Shown here piece after piece: positions 22,898 through 31,038 of a stretch of 36,973 nucleotides of DNA. A program made the translations under genes and the position numbers. Under the pieces are notes generated by a model, which was not told where the DNA came from, ran no database searches, and was given only the letters and a program-made list of their open reading frames with translations. Where the stretch lies: assembly GCF_019351405.1 (NCBI RefSeq), contig NZ_JAHWZX010000020.1:1-36973 (forward strand), read 5' to 3'. Source of the DNA: Stakelama flava (GTDB lineage Bacteria > Pseudomonadota > Alphaproteobacteria > Sphingomonadales > Sphingomonadaceae). The stretch's first letter is position 1. Each line of letters starts with the position of its first letter.

Positions 22898-24814
22898 TTA
22901 TCCGCCCGCCAGCGGAAGCAGCACGGCACTCTTGCCGGTGCCGCCATGTTCGATGCTCACCGTCGCTTTCTGATAATCGCCCGGTTTGGCGAAGAAGATG
23001 TTCTTCACATATTTCTGCGGGTTGCGGTCATAGACGGGGAAAAGGCTCGACTGGATCTGCACCATGATGCGGTGGCCCGGCTTCACTTCGTAATTCACCG
23101 TCGGCAGGCGGAACTTGTATTCCTGCACCGTGCCCGCCGGGATCGGCGAGGGATCGGAAAAGCTGTTGCGATACCGGCCGCGCAGAATGTCCATCGCGAT
23201 GGGTAGCTGATAGCCGCCCATTTCGGGGTTTTCCGGATTGGTCGCGGGGTACACGTCGATCAGCTTCACCACGAAATCGCTATCGGTTCCGGTGGTCTTC
23301 GCAAAGATATCGGCAACGGGCGCGCCGTGGATCGTCACCGTCTTGTCGAGCACGGGCGTGGTGTAGGAAACAACATCCTGACGATCGGCAACGAAGCGCT
23401 GATCCTGCACCAGCCAGGTCCGCCAGCGGTCCTCATCCCCGCTGGTGATCGGCCGCTGGATATAGGGAACCGGCTTGGCGGGATCGGAGACATAGCTGTC
23501 CTCTCCGCCCACACCCGGCGCATCGAACGCCAATCGCTTGTCCGCCTGAAGATATAGCGGCGTCAGCGTCCGGTCCTCGTTCGCCTTCCAGTCGGCAAAG
23601 CTGTCCCAATGATTTTCAGCCGAGTTGTAGATCATCGCCGACGGCATTTTGTGCGTGGGCGCACCGTCCTTCAGATACTGGTCGAAAAACGGGATCAGTT
23701 CATCCTGCCGGAAATTGGCGGCGGTATCGCCATTCCATTTGAGCGGCCCCAGATTCCATGCCGAGCGGTTGATCTGGCTGTGCCACCACGGCCCGATGAC
23801 GAGGTGGTTGTTCGCCCCGTGCCCGGCCTTTTCCAGCGCTTCCCAGCTATGCACCGCGCCGTAGATATCCTCCTGGTCCCAGAACCCCTGAAGCCAGATT
23901 GTGGGAACGCTCGACGGCTTGTCCGCGACCATCTTGTCCACCGCCTGAAGCTGCCAGAACGCGTCATAGGCCGGGTGTGCGGTCAGCCGCTGCCAGAAGG
24001 GCAGTTTGTCGACGCCATGCTTTTTGGCGATGTCGCCTACCGACCCTTCAAGCCAGTATTCATATTCGTCATAGGTGTCGCGCGGCATTGCCGGGGCGCT
24101 GCCCGCCTCAGTCATCTGCCCCACATAATAATCGAGATTGCCGGTGCGGAACGCGCCGTAATGGAACCAGTCGTCGCCCATCCAGCCATCGACCATCGGG
24201 CTTTCGGGCGCGGCGACCTTCAGTGCCGGATGCGGATCGAGCAGCGCCATCGCCACCGTCCAGCCGTCATATGACGATCCGATCATCCCGACCCGGCCGT
24301 TCGTCCCCTGAACATTCTTCACCAGCCAGTCGATCGTGTCATAGGCGTCGGTGGTGTCGTCGGTCTGCGTCGGATTAAGCGGCCCGCGCGGCGGGCGCGT
24401 CATCACATAATCGCCTTCCGACCCGTATTTGCCGCGAATATCCTGCCAGACCAGGATATGGGTGCCATCGGCCCAATCGGTATCGCCCGACCAGACCGCA
24501 TCCTTCATCTTCGGCGCATTGTTCGGCGCAAAGCCGCTGGCGTTATAGGGTGTACGTTCGAGCACCATCGGCAGGTCGTGCGCGCCCTTTGGAATCATGA
24601 TGACGGTGTGCAGCTTCACCCCGTCGCGCATCGGGATCATCACGTCCTTCTTGACGTAATCGAACCCGGTCTGCGGCGCTTGCCAGTCGGCGGGAATGTC
24701 GCTGCCAGTCTGCACCATGTCAGGCGTGACCTGCGGCCGGTTCTGCACCGGGGCGGCACCGACAAGCGTAACCGCGATGCCGGTGAGCAGCGTCGAGCGA
24801 ATCCAGGTGTTCAT
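22898..24814 (-). CDS. Exported CocE/NonD hydrolase, alpha-amino-acid ester hydrolase-like (copy 1)
   Basis: 638 residues from the ATG at 24814 (GAGGAG seven bases upstream). A signal peptide precedes the X-Pro peptidase S15 type alpha/beta hydrolase domain (about 45-370): DVMIPMRDGVKLHTVIMIP, WQDIRGKYGSEGDY, nucleophile Ser181 in GMIGSSYDGW, Asp313 in LQGFWDQEDIYG and His345 in GPWWHS. PESPMVDGWMGDDWFHYGAF matches my memory of the Xanthomonas/Acetobacter alpha-amino-acid ester hydrolases, which act on beta-lactam and amino-acid esters. The C-terminal jelly-roll domain (about 400-638) ends with HRIMVQIQSSLFPVYDRNPQ. It starts 11 bases after its paralogue and is surely cotranscribed. Confidence 0.9.
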   Translation of the reverse strand: MNTWIRSTLLTGIAVTLVGAAPVQNRPQVTPDMVQTGSDIPADWQAPQTGFDYVKKDVMIPMRDGVKLHTVIMIPKGAHDLPMVLERTPYNASGFAPNNAPKMKDAVWSGDTDWADGTHILVWQDIRGKYGSEGDYVMTRPPRGPLNPTQTDDTTDAYDTIDWLVKNVQGTNGRVGMIGSSYDGWTVAMALLDPHPALKVAAPESPMVDGWMGDDWFHYGAFRTGNLDYYVGQMTEAGSAPAMPRDTYDEYEYWLEGSVGDIAKKHGVDKLPFWQRLTAHPAYDAFWQLQAVDKMVADKPSSVPTIWLQGFWDQEDIYGAVHSWEALEKAGHGANNHLVIGPWWHSQINRSAWNLGPLKWNGDTAANFRQDELIPFFDQYLKDGAPTHKMPSAMIYNSAENHWDSFADWKANEDRTLTPLYLQADKRLAFDAPGVGGEDSYVSDPAKPVPYIQRPITSGDEDRWRTWLVQDQRFVADRQDVVSYTTPVLDKTVTIHGAPVADIFAKTTGTDSDFVVKLIDVYPATNPENPEMGGYQLPIAMDILRGRYRNSFSDPSPIPAGTVQEYKFRLPTVNYEVKPGHRIMVQIQSSLFPVYDRNPQKYVKNIFFAKPGDYQKATVSIEHGGTGKSAVLLPLAGG

Positions 24815-24825
24815 ATTCACGCTCC

Positions 24826-26748
24826 TCAATTCGCGACGACCGGCAGGTCAATATAGCTGGCGTTCGGACCGGAAACCGTCACCTTCTGCGTCGCTTTCTG
24901 GAAATCCTCCGGCTTGGCGTAGAAGATGTTCTTCACGTATTTCTGCGGGTTGCGATCATAGAGCGGGAACCAGCTCGATTGTACCTGCACCATGATGCGA
25001 TGGCCGGGCAGGAAAACATGATCCGAGTTGGGCAGGTCGAACGTGTATTCGAGCGGCTTGTCCGGCGTGATCGATTTCGGATCGCTTAGCGATTCGCGGT
25101 AGCGGCCGCGGAAGATGTCCATCGCCACCGGAAATTCATACCCACCCATTTCGGGCTTTGCCGGAACCTGATCGGGATACACGTCGATCAGCTTCACCAC
25201 CCAGTCGCTGTCGGTGCCGCTGGTCGATGCGTTGAGGTGCACCACCGGCTGGCCCGCGATCGTCACCGGCTTGGTCAGCACATCGGTGGTAAAGGTCAGC
25301 ACGTCGGGACGCGATTCTGCAAAGCGCTGATCATCGGTCAGCCACTGATGCCAGGTCGATCCCGAAGCATAGACCGGCGGGATGGGCCGCGGGCGATAGG
25401 TGACCGGGTGATCGGGGTCGGACACATAGTCGGCGGTCTGCATCGGGCCGGCAGCCTTGTCGAAACCAAGCCCGCCGCCGGGCTTCAGATAGAGCGGATC
25501 GTTGGCCTTCGCGACCGGCCAGTCCTGCAGTTCCTGCCATTCATTGGTGCCCGACCGGAATACCGTGACGGGGGCCACGTCCATCGGCGTGCCTTTCAGA
25601 TAGTGCGAAAGGAACGGTGCCAACACATGCCAGCGCCACCATTTCGCCGTATCCTGATCCCAGTCGATATTGCCAAGCGCGGAGCCGTCGCGCACTTCCT
25701 GACCATGATACCACGGCCCCATGGTCATATAGAGCATGTCGTTGTCGGTATCCTTCGGCTTCAGCGCCTTCCACACCGCCGGCGCGCCATAGATATCCTC
25801 CTGATCCCACTGACCGTGGACCAGCATGATCGGGACCTTCAGCGGATGTTTCGCCAGTACCCTGTCCATCGCCTGATCCTGCCAGAACTTGTCATAGGCA
25901 GGGTGCGAGGAGATTTTCTTCCAGAAGCCGATCTGATCCAGATTATGCTGCGCCGCGGCCGCACCGGCAGAGCCCGCCCGCTTGTAATAATCGTAATCGT
26001 CATAGGTGGTGGAAAACCAGGGATTGGAATTGGCCTTTGTCGCTTCCTGTTCCCAGATATAGGTCATGTTGGTTTCGCGAAGCGCGCCGTTGTGAAACCA
26101 GTCGTCGCCGCGCCAGCCATCGACCATCGGATTCATCGGCACCGCTACCTTCAGCGCGGGATGCGGATCGATTGTGGCGGTCAGGGACAGATAGCCGTCA
26201 TAGGAAATGCCGAGAATGCCGACCTTCTTGTTCGATTCGGGCACGTTCTTCACCAGCCAGTCGATCGTGTCGTACGTATCGGTCGAATCGTCGGTGTCGG
26301 TGGGGTTCAAATCGGTGCCATGCGGCGGCGGGTTCATCATATAGATGCCCTCCGACCCGTATTTGCCGCGAACGTCCTGAATGACGCGGATATAGCCGCC
26401 CTTCAGGATGACGTCGGCCGGCCCGTCCGAATGCTGCAACACTTCGGCCAGATTCGCACTGCTGCCCGCCCCGCCCGTCATCCCTTCGGCATTATAGGGC
26501 GTGCGGGTAAGGAGGATCGGCGCATCTTTCGCGCCGTTGGGGATCAGGATGACGGTATGCAGCTTCACCCCGTCGCGCATCGGAATGTCGACGACGCGCT
26601 TTTCATAGTTCCAGCCCTGATGCGACAGGTTCAGGTCGGCCGGGCGTTCGTCATATTGCTGGTTGGGGCTGGGCTTTTGATCCTGCGCATAGCCTTGTCC
26701 CGCCAGACCCGCGATTGCCGCTGCGGCGGCGAGAAGCTGTATGCGCAT
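24826..26748 (-). CDS. Exported CocE/NonD hydrolase, alpha-amino-acid ester hydrolase-like (copy 2)
   Basis: 640 residues, signal peptide MRIQLLAAAAAIAGLAGQGY with cleavage after AQ-like residues. Same two-domain layout as its neighbour: DIPMRDGVKLHTVILIPNGA, nucleophile Ser182 in GILGISYDGY, Asp315 in HGQWDQEDIYG, His348 in GPWYHGQ, and a C-terminal jelly roll with HRIMVQVQSSWFPLYDRNPQ. The nucleophile elbow is GISYDG against GSSYDG in copy 1, and PMVDGWRGDDWFHNGAL replaces the more classical version, so substrate preference may differ. Upstream gene of the pair; the promoter should lie in 26749-26845. The physiological substrate is unknown. Confidence 0.9.
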   Translation of the reverse strand: MRIQLLAAAAAIAGLAGQGYAQDQKPSPNQQYDERPADLNLSHQGWNYEKRVVDIPMRDGVKLHTVILIPNGAKDAPILLTRTPYNAEGMTGGAGSSANLAEVLQHSDGPADVILKGGYIRVIQDVRGKYGSEGIYMMNPPPHGTDLNPTDTDDSTDTYDTIDWLVKNVPESNKKVGILGISYDGYLSLTATIDPHPALKVAVPMNPMVDGWRGDDWFHNGALRETNMTYIWEQEATKANSNPWFSTTYDDYDYYKRAGSAGAAAAQHNLDQIGFWKKISSHPAYDKFWQDQAMDRVLAKHPLKVPIMLVHGQWDQEDIYGAPAVWKALKPKDTDNDMLYMTMGPWYHGQEVRDGSALGNIDWDQDTAKWWRWHVLAPFLSHYLKGTPMDVAPVTVFRSGTNEWQELQDWPVAKANDPLYLKPGGGLGFDKAAGPMQTADYVSDPDHPVTYRPRPIPPVYASGSTWHQWLTDDQRFAESRPDVLTFTTDVLTKPVTIAGQPVVHLNASTSGTDSDWVVKLIDVYPDQVPAKPEMGGYEFPVAMDIFRGRYRESLSDPKSITPDKPLEYTFDLPNSDHVFLPGHRIMVQVQSSWFPLYDRNPQKYVKNIFYAKPEDFQKATQKVTVSGPNASYIDLPVVAN

Positions 26749-26847
26749 AGATAGAAGTCCCCCAGAAAGCTTGTGGTGCGTTGTAACGTCACACGATCGA
26801 GCGTGACCTTAGGACTGCGAGCGTGGGCGTGTAAATGATCGGAAACG

Positions 26848-26884
26848 AAAAAAGCCCGCCTTCCCGCGGGAAAGCGAGCTTTTC
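26848..26884 (-). terminator. Intrinsic terminator after the small beta-rich gene
   Basis: An AAAAGC/GCTTTT outer stem (26850-26855 with 26878-26883) continues inward through CGC/GCG and TTCCC/GGGAA pairs around a CGC loop. With A-run and T-run flanks it can act in both directions. On the minus strand it begins 18 bases after the stop of the 100-residue gene and insulates it from the hydrolase pair. Confidence 0.8.
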
Positions 26885-26901
26885 TGACAAAAGGCGAGAA
26901 T

Positions 26902-27204
26902 TCAGGCCTTGCGCGTGCCCGTAAGCGGGAAGGCACCGAACGCGCCCGCCTTCACATTTCCGTTCATCGTGTCGCCGTCTACCGTCGCTTCGCCGTCGAG
27001 CGTCATCGGCATCGGCGATTTGATCGAAATCTTGAAGGTGACGGTATTGCCATTCACCTTGCCGTCCTCGATCTCGGTCTGGCCCATGTCGCCGGCAAAG
27101 GTGCCGGTGAAGCTGTCCCCCGAACTGTTGATCGTCATTTCCGCCTTCTGGTCGCCCATCGGGGTCTTGGTCACCGTTTCCCAGGTGCCGTCCACGTCCG
27201 CCAT
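26902..27204 (-). CDS. Small beta-rich protein of unknown function
   Basis: 100 residues, no signal peptide or membrane segment. The sequence alternates short strands and turns: GTWETVTKTPMGDQKAEMTI, GDSFTGTFAGDMG, EIEDGKVNGNTVTFKIS, PMTLDGEATVDGDTMNGNVK and a final GAFPLTGTRKA. This looks like a small calycin-like or up-and-down beta barrel that binds a ligand, but the family is not identified with certainty. Similar short proteins occur in sphingomonads, as far as I recall, labelled hypothetical. GGAGA stands before the ATG. It has its own terminator and is probably a single-gene unit. Confidence 0.8.
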   Translation of the reverse strand: MADVDGTWETVTKTPMGDQKAEMTINSSGDSFTGTFAGDMGQTEIEDGKVNGNTVTFKISIKSPMPMTLDGEATVDGDTMNGNVKAGAFGAFPLTGTRKA

Positions 27205-27324
27205 ATGTCTCTCCTTAATGCATTTCCGGGCAGCGCCCGTCCGGCACGAGAGGTCGCCCGGAGAAACCCGACTGTCAAGCGATCACACCCCGCGCCAGTG
27301 TGCCGCAGCGTAAGCGGGCCGCGT

Positions 27325-28299
27325 TCAACGCGCGGGCGGTGTCGCGACCAGCGTGTCATCGGTGGGAAGCGATTCGCCACGCGGCAAATCGCGCGGGCGA
27401 AAAACCGCAGTCAGGACAAAGAAGACAAGGTTGCTCCCCTGCGTTAGCGCGCCCCCGGCGAGAAGCAGCCCGGCCATCGCCTCTTGCGGGACATGGACCG
27501 CGCCGCTCATCTGCAACCCGGCCGACAGGAACAGCAGATCGCGATTGGGAATGAACGGCAGGCGCGACACCACCATCTGCATGGTGAGAAACAATATCCA
27601 CACGCTCCACGGCTCTTGCGGCAACACCACCGCCCATTGCGTTGCCTGAAGCAGCACGACCAGCGCGATGCGCACCATGTGGATGGCGAGTACGGCGATC
27701 GCGGTGGATACCGGTATCGAAAAAATGCGTCGCCGCAGCCGCCAGGCGAACGGCAGCACGAAGGCAGCGGCAAGCGCCCCCGCGATCAGCCAGCCCGCCG
27801 CCGAATCGAGCCAGCGCGCGAAAAGCCGTGCCTGCCCCGTCGTCACGAACGCGATCAGCAACAGCGCAGTGATCGTTGCCGACGAAATCGCGGACAGTAT
27901 TGCGTTATCCTTGATCCCGAGCATGATTCGCTTCGCGGGAAGCCGCAGGTTCCGCTGCGCCCAAAGGAAATAATAGGCCTCTCCTGAATAGCCAACCAAT
28001 GCGGCGTTCAGGATGCGCTTGCGGATGAATATCGGAAATTCCCGCACGATCCCTCCGCCCAGAATCAGGCGGAATATCAGCGTTTCCGATGCGGGAAGCA
28101 TCAGGAACATGATCACGAACAGAATATAGAACAGCGGGTTGGCAGGAAGCGAGCGCGCGACTTCGCCCCAGCCGATCGCATTCACCTTTGCCACCAGCCA
28201 GCCGATCATCGTCGCGAAGAACAACCAGCGAAGCACGGCAAGCACTCTACCCCCGTCCCGCGAACCGGCCCATCCGCGCAGCCGACCGATCAGCGCCAT
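27325..28299 (-). CDS. Multi-pass membrane protein, LPG-synthase-TM/flippase-like
   Basis: 324 residues with about eight hydrophobic segments, the first near residues 22-41 (VLRWLFFATMIGWLVAKVNA) and further ones around 55-75, 130-155, 165-190, 200-225 and 275-310. The basic loops (RLPAKRIMLGIKDNAILSAI, WRLRRRIF) and overall pattern recall the lysylphosphatidylglycerol synthase transmembrane/UPF0104 group, whose members flip or modify lipids, but the match is weak. The ATG at 28299 overlaps the last base of the GT2 stop (TGATG); a GTG one codon earlier is also possible. Cotranscription with a glycosyltransferase suggests a role in glycan or glycolipid assembly (inference). Confidence 0.72.
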   Translation of the reverse strand: MALIGRLRGWAGSRDGGRVLAVLRWLFFATMIGWLVAKVNAIGWGEVARSLPANPLFYILFVIMFLMLPASETLIFRLILGGGIVREFPIFIRKRILNAALVGYSGEAYYFLWAQRNLRLPAKRIMLGIKDNAILSAISSATITALLLIAFVTTGQARLFARWLDSAAGWLIAGALAAAFVLPFAWRLRRRIFSIPVSTAIAVLAIHMVRIALVVLLQATQWAVVLPQEPWSVWILFLTMQMVVSRLPFIPNRDLLFLSAGLQMSGAVHVPQEAMAGLLLAGGALTQGSNLVFFVLTAVFRPRDLPRGESLPTDDTLVATPPAR

Positions 28300-29162
28300 C
28301 ACGCGAAAATACCCGCCCGCTTCGAATCTGCGATGAACCGGGCAAAGGCATCGCGTTCGGCGGTGCCCATCCGGAAACGGCTATGGCCATGCAGGTTGCG
28401 GGTGACGAACCGCCGCCAGACATATTCGATCGCGGCGGCAGGGGTGTTGCGGATGCGCCGGGTGAAATGATGCGCTTCCCAGGTATTCGACCCGTGAAAA
28501 GCGCGCACGAACAGGTGCGGCGCTTCGATAATGCGCACCGCAGCGCGCGGCCAGTTGTCGAGGAACACCGTATCCTCCCCGCGCCGTTCGTCGGGATAGC
28601 GGGCACGGAAATTGGCGCGGTGCACGATCGTGCCGGGGACGCCGGGGCGCAGCGTGCCGATATAGGGGTGATCGAACCAGCGCGGCGAATCGAGGTGCAT
28701 CAGCGTCCCGGCGAGCAGGCAGACATCACTCCCCTCGCCGAGTGCAGCCGCCTGCACCGCCAGCCGGTCGGGATGATACCAGTCATCATCGTCCCATTGC
28801 GCGATCAGATCACCGCGAGCGAGATTGAGTGACAGATTGCGCAAGGCGCCCAATGTGGTTTCGGGTCGTCGGGCGACTTTGTGATACGCGATCCGATCGG
28901 CGGGAATGCCGGCGAACAGCGGCGAATAATCCGCTTCCCCGTCATCCACGATTACCAATTCGCGATTGGCCCAGCGCTGATGCACGAAGCACGTGATCGC
29001 CCGTCGCGCCAGCGCGGCGCGGTTGGCGGTCACCATGACGCAACTGATGCGCGGGCCGTCATCGGACCAGACGGGATCGGGACTACTGGTCAGGGTATCC
29101 GCCGACTGATAGCGCGCGCTTCGATGCGCATCATCTTCGTCCTGACCTATCCCGTCTATCAC
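28299..29162 (-). CDS. Glycosyltransferase family 2, minus-strand member
   Basis: 287 residues if the GTG at 29162 is used. The GT-A fold starts at ISCVMVTANRAALARRAITC, with ELVIVDDGEADYS and the metal-binding QWDDDDWYHPDRLAVQ motif (DDD near residue 118). The acceptor half has RGEDTVFLDNW and a C-terminal helix. No ATG occurs in frame before the first beta strand, and the only downstream ATG (29036) would remove half of that strand, so a GTG start is preferred although its site is poor. This makes the first 39 bases overlap the start of the opposite GT4 gene. Translationally coupled to the membrane-protein gene. Confidence 0.82.
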   Translation of the reverse strand: MIDGIGQDEDDAHRSARYQSADTLTSSPDPVWSDDGPRISCVMVTANRAALARRAITCFVHQRWANRELVIVDDGEADYSPLFAGIPADRIAYHKVARRPETTLGALRNLSLNLARGDLIAQWDDDDWYHPDRLAVQAAALGEGSDVCLLAGTLMHLDSPRWFDHPYIGTLRPGVPGTIVHRANFRARYPDERRGEDTVFLDNWPRAAVRIIEAPHLFVRAFHGSNTWEAHHFTRRIRNTPAAAIEYVWRRFVTRNLHGHSRFRMGTAERDAFARFIADSKRAGIFA

Positions 29163-30182
29163 GGCATCGCCGATCTTTCGGAATGGCTTGCCTGGGACAA
29201 CCGCGACCGAAGGATGCCCGCCCTGTTAGCCGCGCTGGGCACGGATGTCGAGTTGTGGGGCGTGGGCGATGAGGGGGCGGTGCTGACATCGCAATTCGCC
29301 GACCGCCCGGCCTATCCCATCCGGCTGTTCGCGACATCGGGCGGCGGCGCGAAGAGCCGTGACCAGTATAGCGATGCGATGGCGACGGCGGCACGCGACG
29401 ATCCGGCCGATCTGTTCGTGCTGATCGGCGCCAATGGCGGCGCCGGATACCATCTGTACGACCATGCGCTGAACCCCGGCGGGCGGCGTTTCGCGATCAT
29501 CATCGGCGGCGATTACTGGAGTCGTCTGGTGCCGCGCGCCGACTTTCTGTTCACCGAAAGCGCGGGCCAGGAATATGCACTCGCCCATCCGGGGTGGCGG
29601 TTCTGGCGGCGCGCGATCGCTTCCGACCGGACGGAAAGACTGCCCAAAACCATCGATGTCGAACGCTTCTCTCCCGATCCTCAGGTCCAAAAGCGCTGGG
29701 ACGTGATCGCGGTGAGCCGCCTCAACCGCTGGAAACGGTTTGACGAGATCGGCCGCCTGTCGCGCATCGCCCGCGTGGCGGTGGTCGGCGGCGGACCACA
29801 AGCGGCGATGCTCGCACGGCGGTATCCGCATATCGAATGGCTTGGGCACCGCCCGCATGGCGAAGTGCCCGGCCTGATCAATCAGGCGCGGCTCTATTTC
29901 CATGCGGGGCGGCGCGATTATTTCCCGCGCGCAATTCCCGAAGCGATGGCGTGCGGCATTCCCGTGGTGGCGATGGACGACCGCATCGGGCCGGATGTAG
30001 TGCCCCCCGCCTGCGGCGCGCTGGTCAATAGGCACAGCTTCGAACCCGCCGTCACCCGGCTGCTGCGCGAACCGGCACGGCTTGCCGCGATGGGCAGGGC
30101 CGGGCGCGCTCAGGTGGTGGCGAGCCACGGTCCCCGGTCTAGCGAGCATGCCTGCCGCACGCTGATCGAACTGGCGCGGTGA
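29124..30182 (+). CDS. Glycosyltransferase family 4
   Basis: 352 residues from the ATG at 29124, chosen because MRIIFVLTYPVYHGIADLSE is a normal GT-B first strand; the frame is open far upstream antisense to the GT2 gene without meaning. The donor domain has WDVIAVSRLNRWKRFDEI, VAVVGGGPQAAML, the WLGHRPHGEVPGLINQARLY segment and FPRAIPEAMACGIPVVAMD, the nucleotide-sugar Glu motif of GT4. Acceptor and sugar unknown. Followed directly by another glycosyltransferase. Confidence 0.88.
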   Translation: MRIIFVLTYPVYHGIADLSEWLAWDNRDRRMPALLAALGTDVELWGVGDEGAVLTSQFADRPAYPIRLFATSGGGAKSRDQYSDAMATAARDDPADLFVLIGANGGAGYHLYDHALNPGGRRFAIIIGGDYWSRLVPRADFLFTESAGQEYALAHPGWRFWRRAIASDRTERLPKTIDVERFSPDPQVQKRWDVIAVSRLNRWKRFDEIGRLSRIARVAVVGGGPQAAMLARRYPHIEWLGHRPHGEVPGLINQARLYFHAGRRDYFPRAIPEAMACGIPVVAMDDRIGPDVVPPACGALVNRHSFEPAVTRLLREPARLAAMGRAGRAQVVASHGPRSSEHACRTLIELAR

Positions 30183-30187
30183 ACGTC

Positions 30188-30976
30188 ATGCGCTGGAGCT
30201 TCGTCATCGCCTATTACAACGAAGCGACCTTTCTTTCAGACACGATCGCATCGCTCGCCGCGCAAAGCGTAAAGCCGTTTCGCCTGATCCTGATCGATAA
30301 CGGATCGAACGATGGTTCGGCGGCAATCGCGCGCGCGCTCACCGCTCGGCTGGACGGCATCGAAAGCCTGCATCTGACCGAAGGTAAACCGGGCAAGATC
30401 CATGCGCTCGAAACCGCGATGCCGTACATCGACACCGACTTCGTCGCGTTCGGCGATGCCGATACCTGGTATCCGCCCGATTATCTTGCGCGGGCGCAGG
30501 CGGCCTATGATGCTGACGGCGCGGCGCTGGTGGCGGTGATGGCGGTCGATGTCCCCGCCCCGCCCGATGGGCGCGCCGCGCGCCGCAAACGCTTCTGGCG
30601 TTCGGTAGTGGCGGCAAAATTATGGCCGAAACAGACGCATACCGGCGGTTTCGGTCAGACCTTTCGCACGCGGGCGTTCGTGGCGGCGGGCGGCTATACG
30701 CATCGGCGCTGGCCCTATGTGCTGATGGATCATGAGGTTATGCAGCGCGTGTTGAAGCTGGGACGTGCAGCCTATCCGCCCGATTTGTGGTGCATCCCCT
30801 CCCCCCGACGCTCGGATCGGCGGCGGGTGCGCTGGACGCTCGGCGAACGGCTGCTCTATCATTTGACGCCGTTCGCGGCGAAGGACTGGTATTTCTATCG
30901 CTTCCTCGCGCCGCGCCTGGAAAAACGCAGGCTCACCCATCTGAACCTGCGCGAAAAACCCTGGGAAAAACTGTAA
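30188..30976 (+). CDS. Glycosyltransferase family 2, plus-strand member
   Basis: 262 residues from the ATG at 30188; a GTG at 30179 that overlaps the GT4 stop is the alternative. GT-A signature: WSFVIAYYNEATFLSDTIAS, LILIDNGSNDGS, GKPGKIHALETAMPYID and the FGDADTWYPPDYLARA metal-binding motif. A later QTHTGGFGQTFRTRAFVAAG and LMDHEVMQRVLKLG carry the acceptor-site residues. The C-terminus is basic with WYFYRFLAPRLEKRR, possibly a membrane-associating helix. Together with the GT4 it forms the plus-strand arm of the cluster. Confidence 0.88.
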   Translation: MRWSFVIAYYNEATFLSDTIASLAAQSVKPFRLILIDNGSNDGSAAIARALTARLDGIESLHLTEGKPGKIHALETAMPYIDTDFVAFGDADTWYPPDYLARAQAAYDADGAALVAVMAVDVPAPPDGRAARRKRFWRSVVAAKLWPKQTHTGGFGQTFRTRAFVAAGGYTHRRWPYVLMDHEVMQRVLKLGRAAYPPDLWCIPSPRRSDRRRVRWTLGERLLYHLTPFAAKDWYFYRFLAPRLEKRRLTHLNLREKPWEKL

Positions 30977-31038
30977 AGGGCCGATGCCGCTGCCGGTAGA
31001 GCGGGAGCCGATAGTATTGTCGTCCCCCGCCCACCGGA

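Noticed and set aside
25237..26754. 505-codon plus-strand frame antisense to the second ester hydrolase
   Set aside because: Composition is that of a complementary-strand shadow, and the minus strand carries an intact catalytic triad.
26788..26807. GTCAC-N10-GTGAC inverted repeat upstream of the ester hydrolase pair as an operator
   Set aside because: Arms of only five bases with a long spacer are too common by chance to report as a site.
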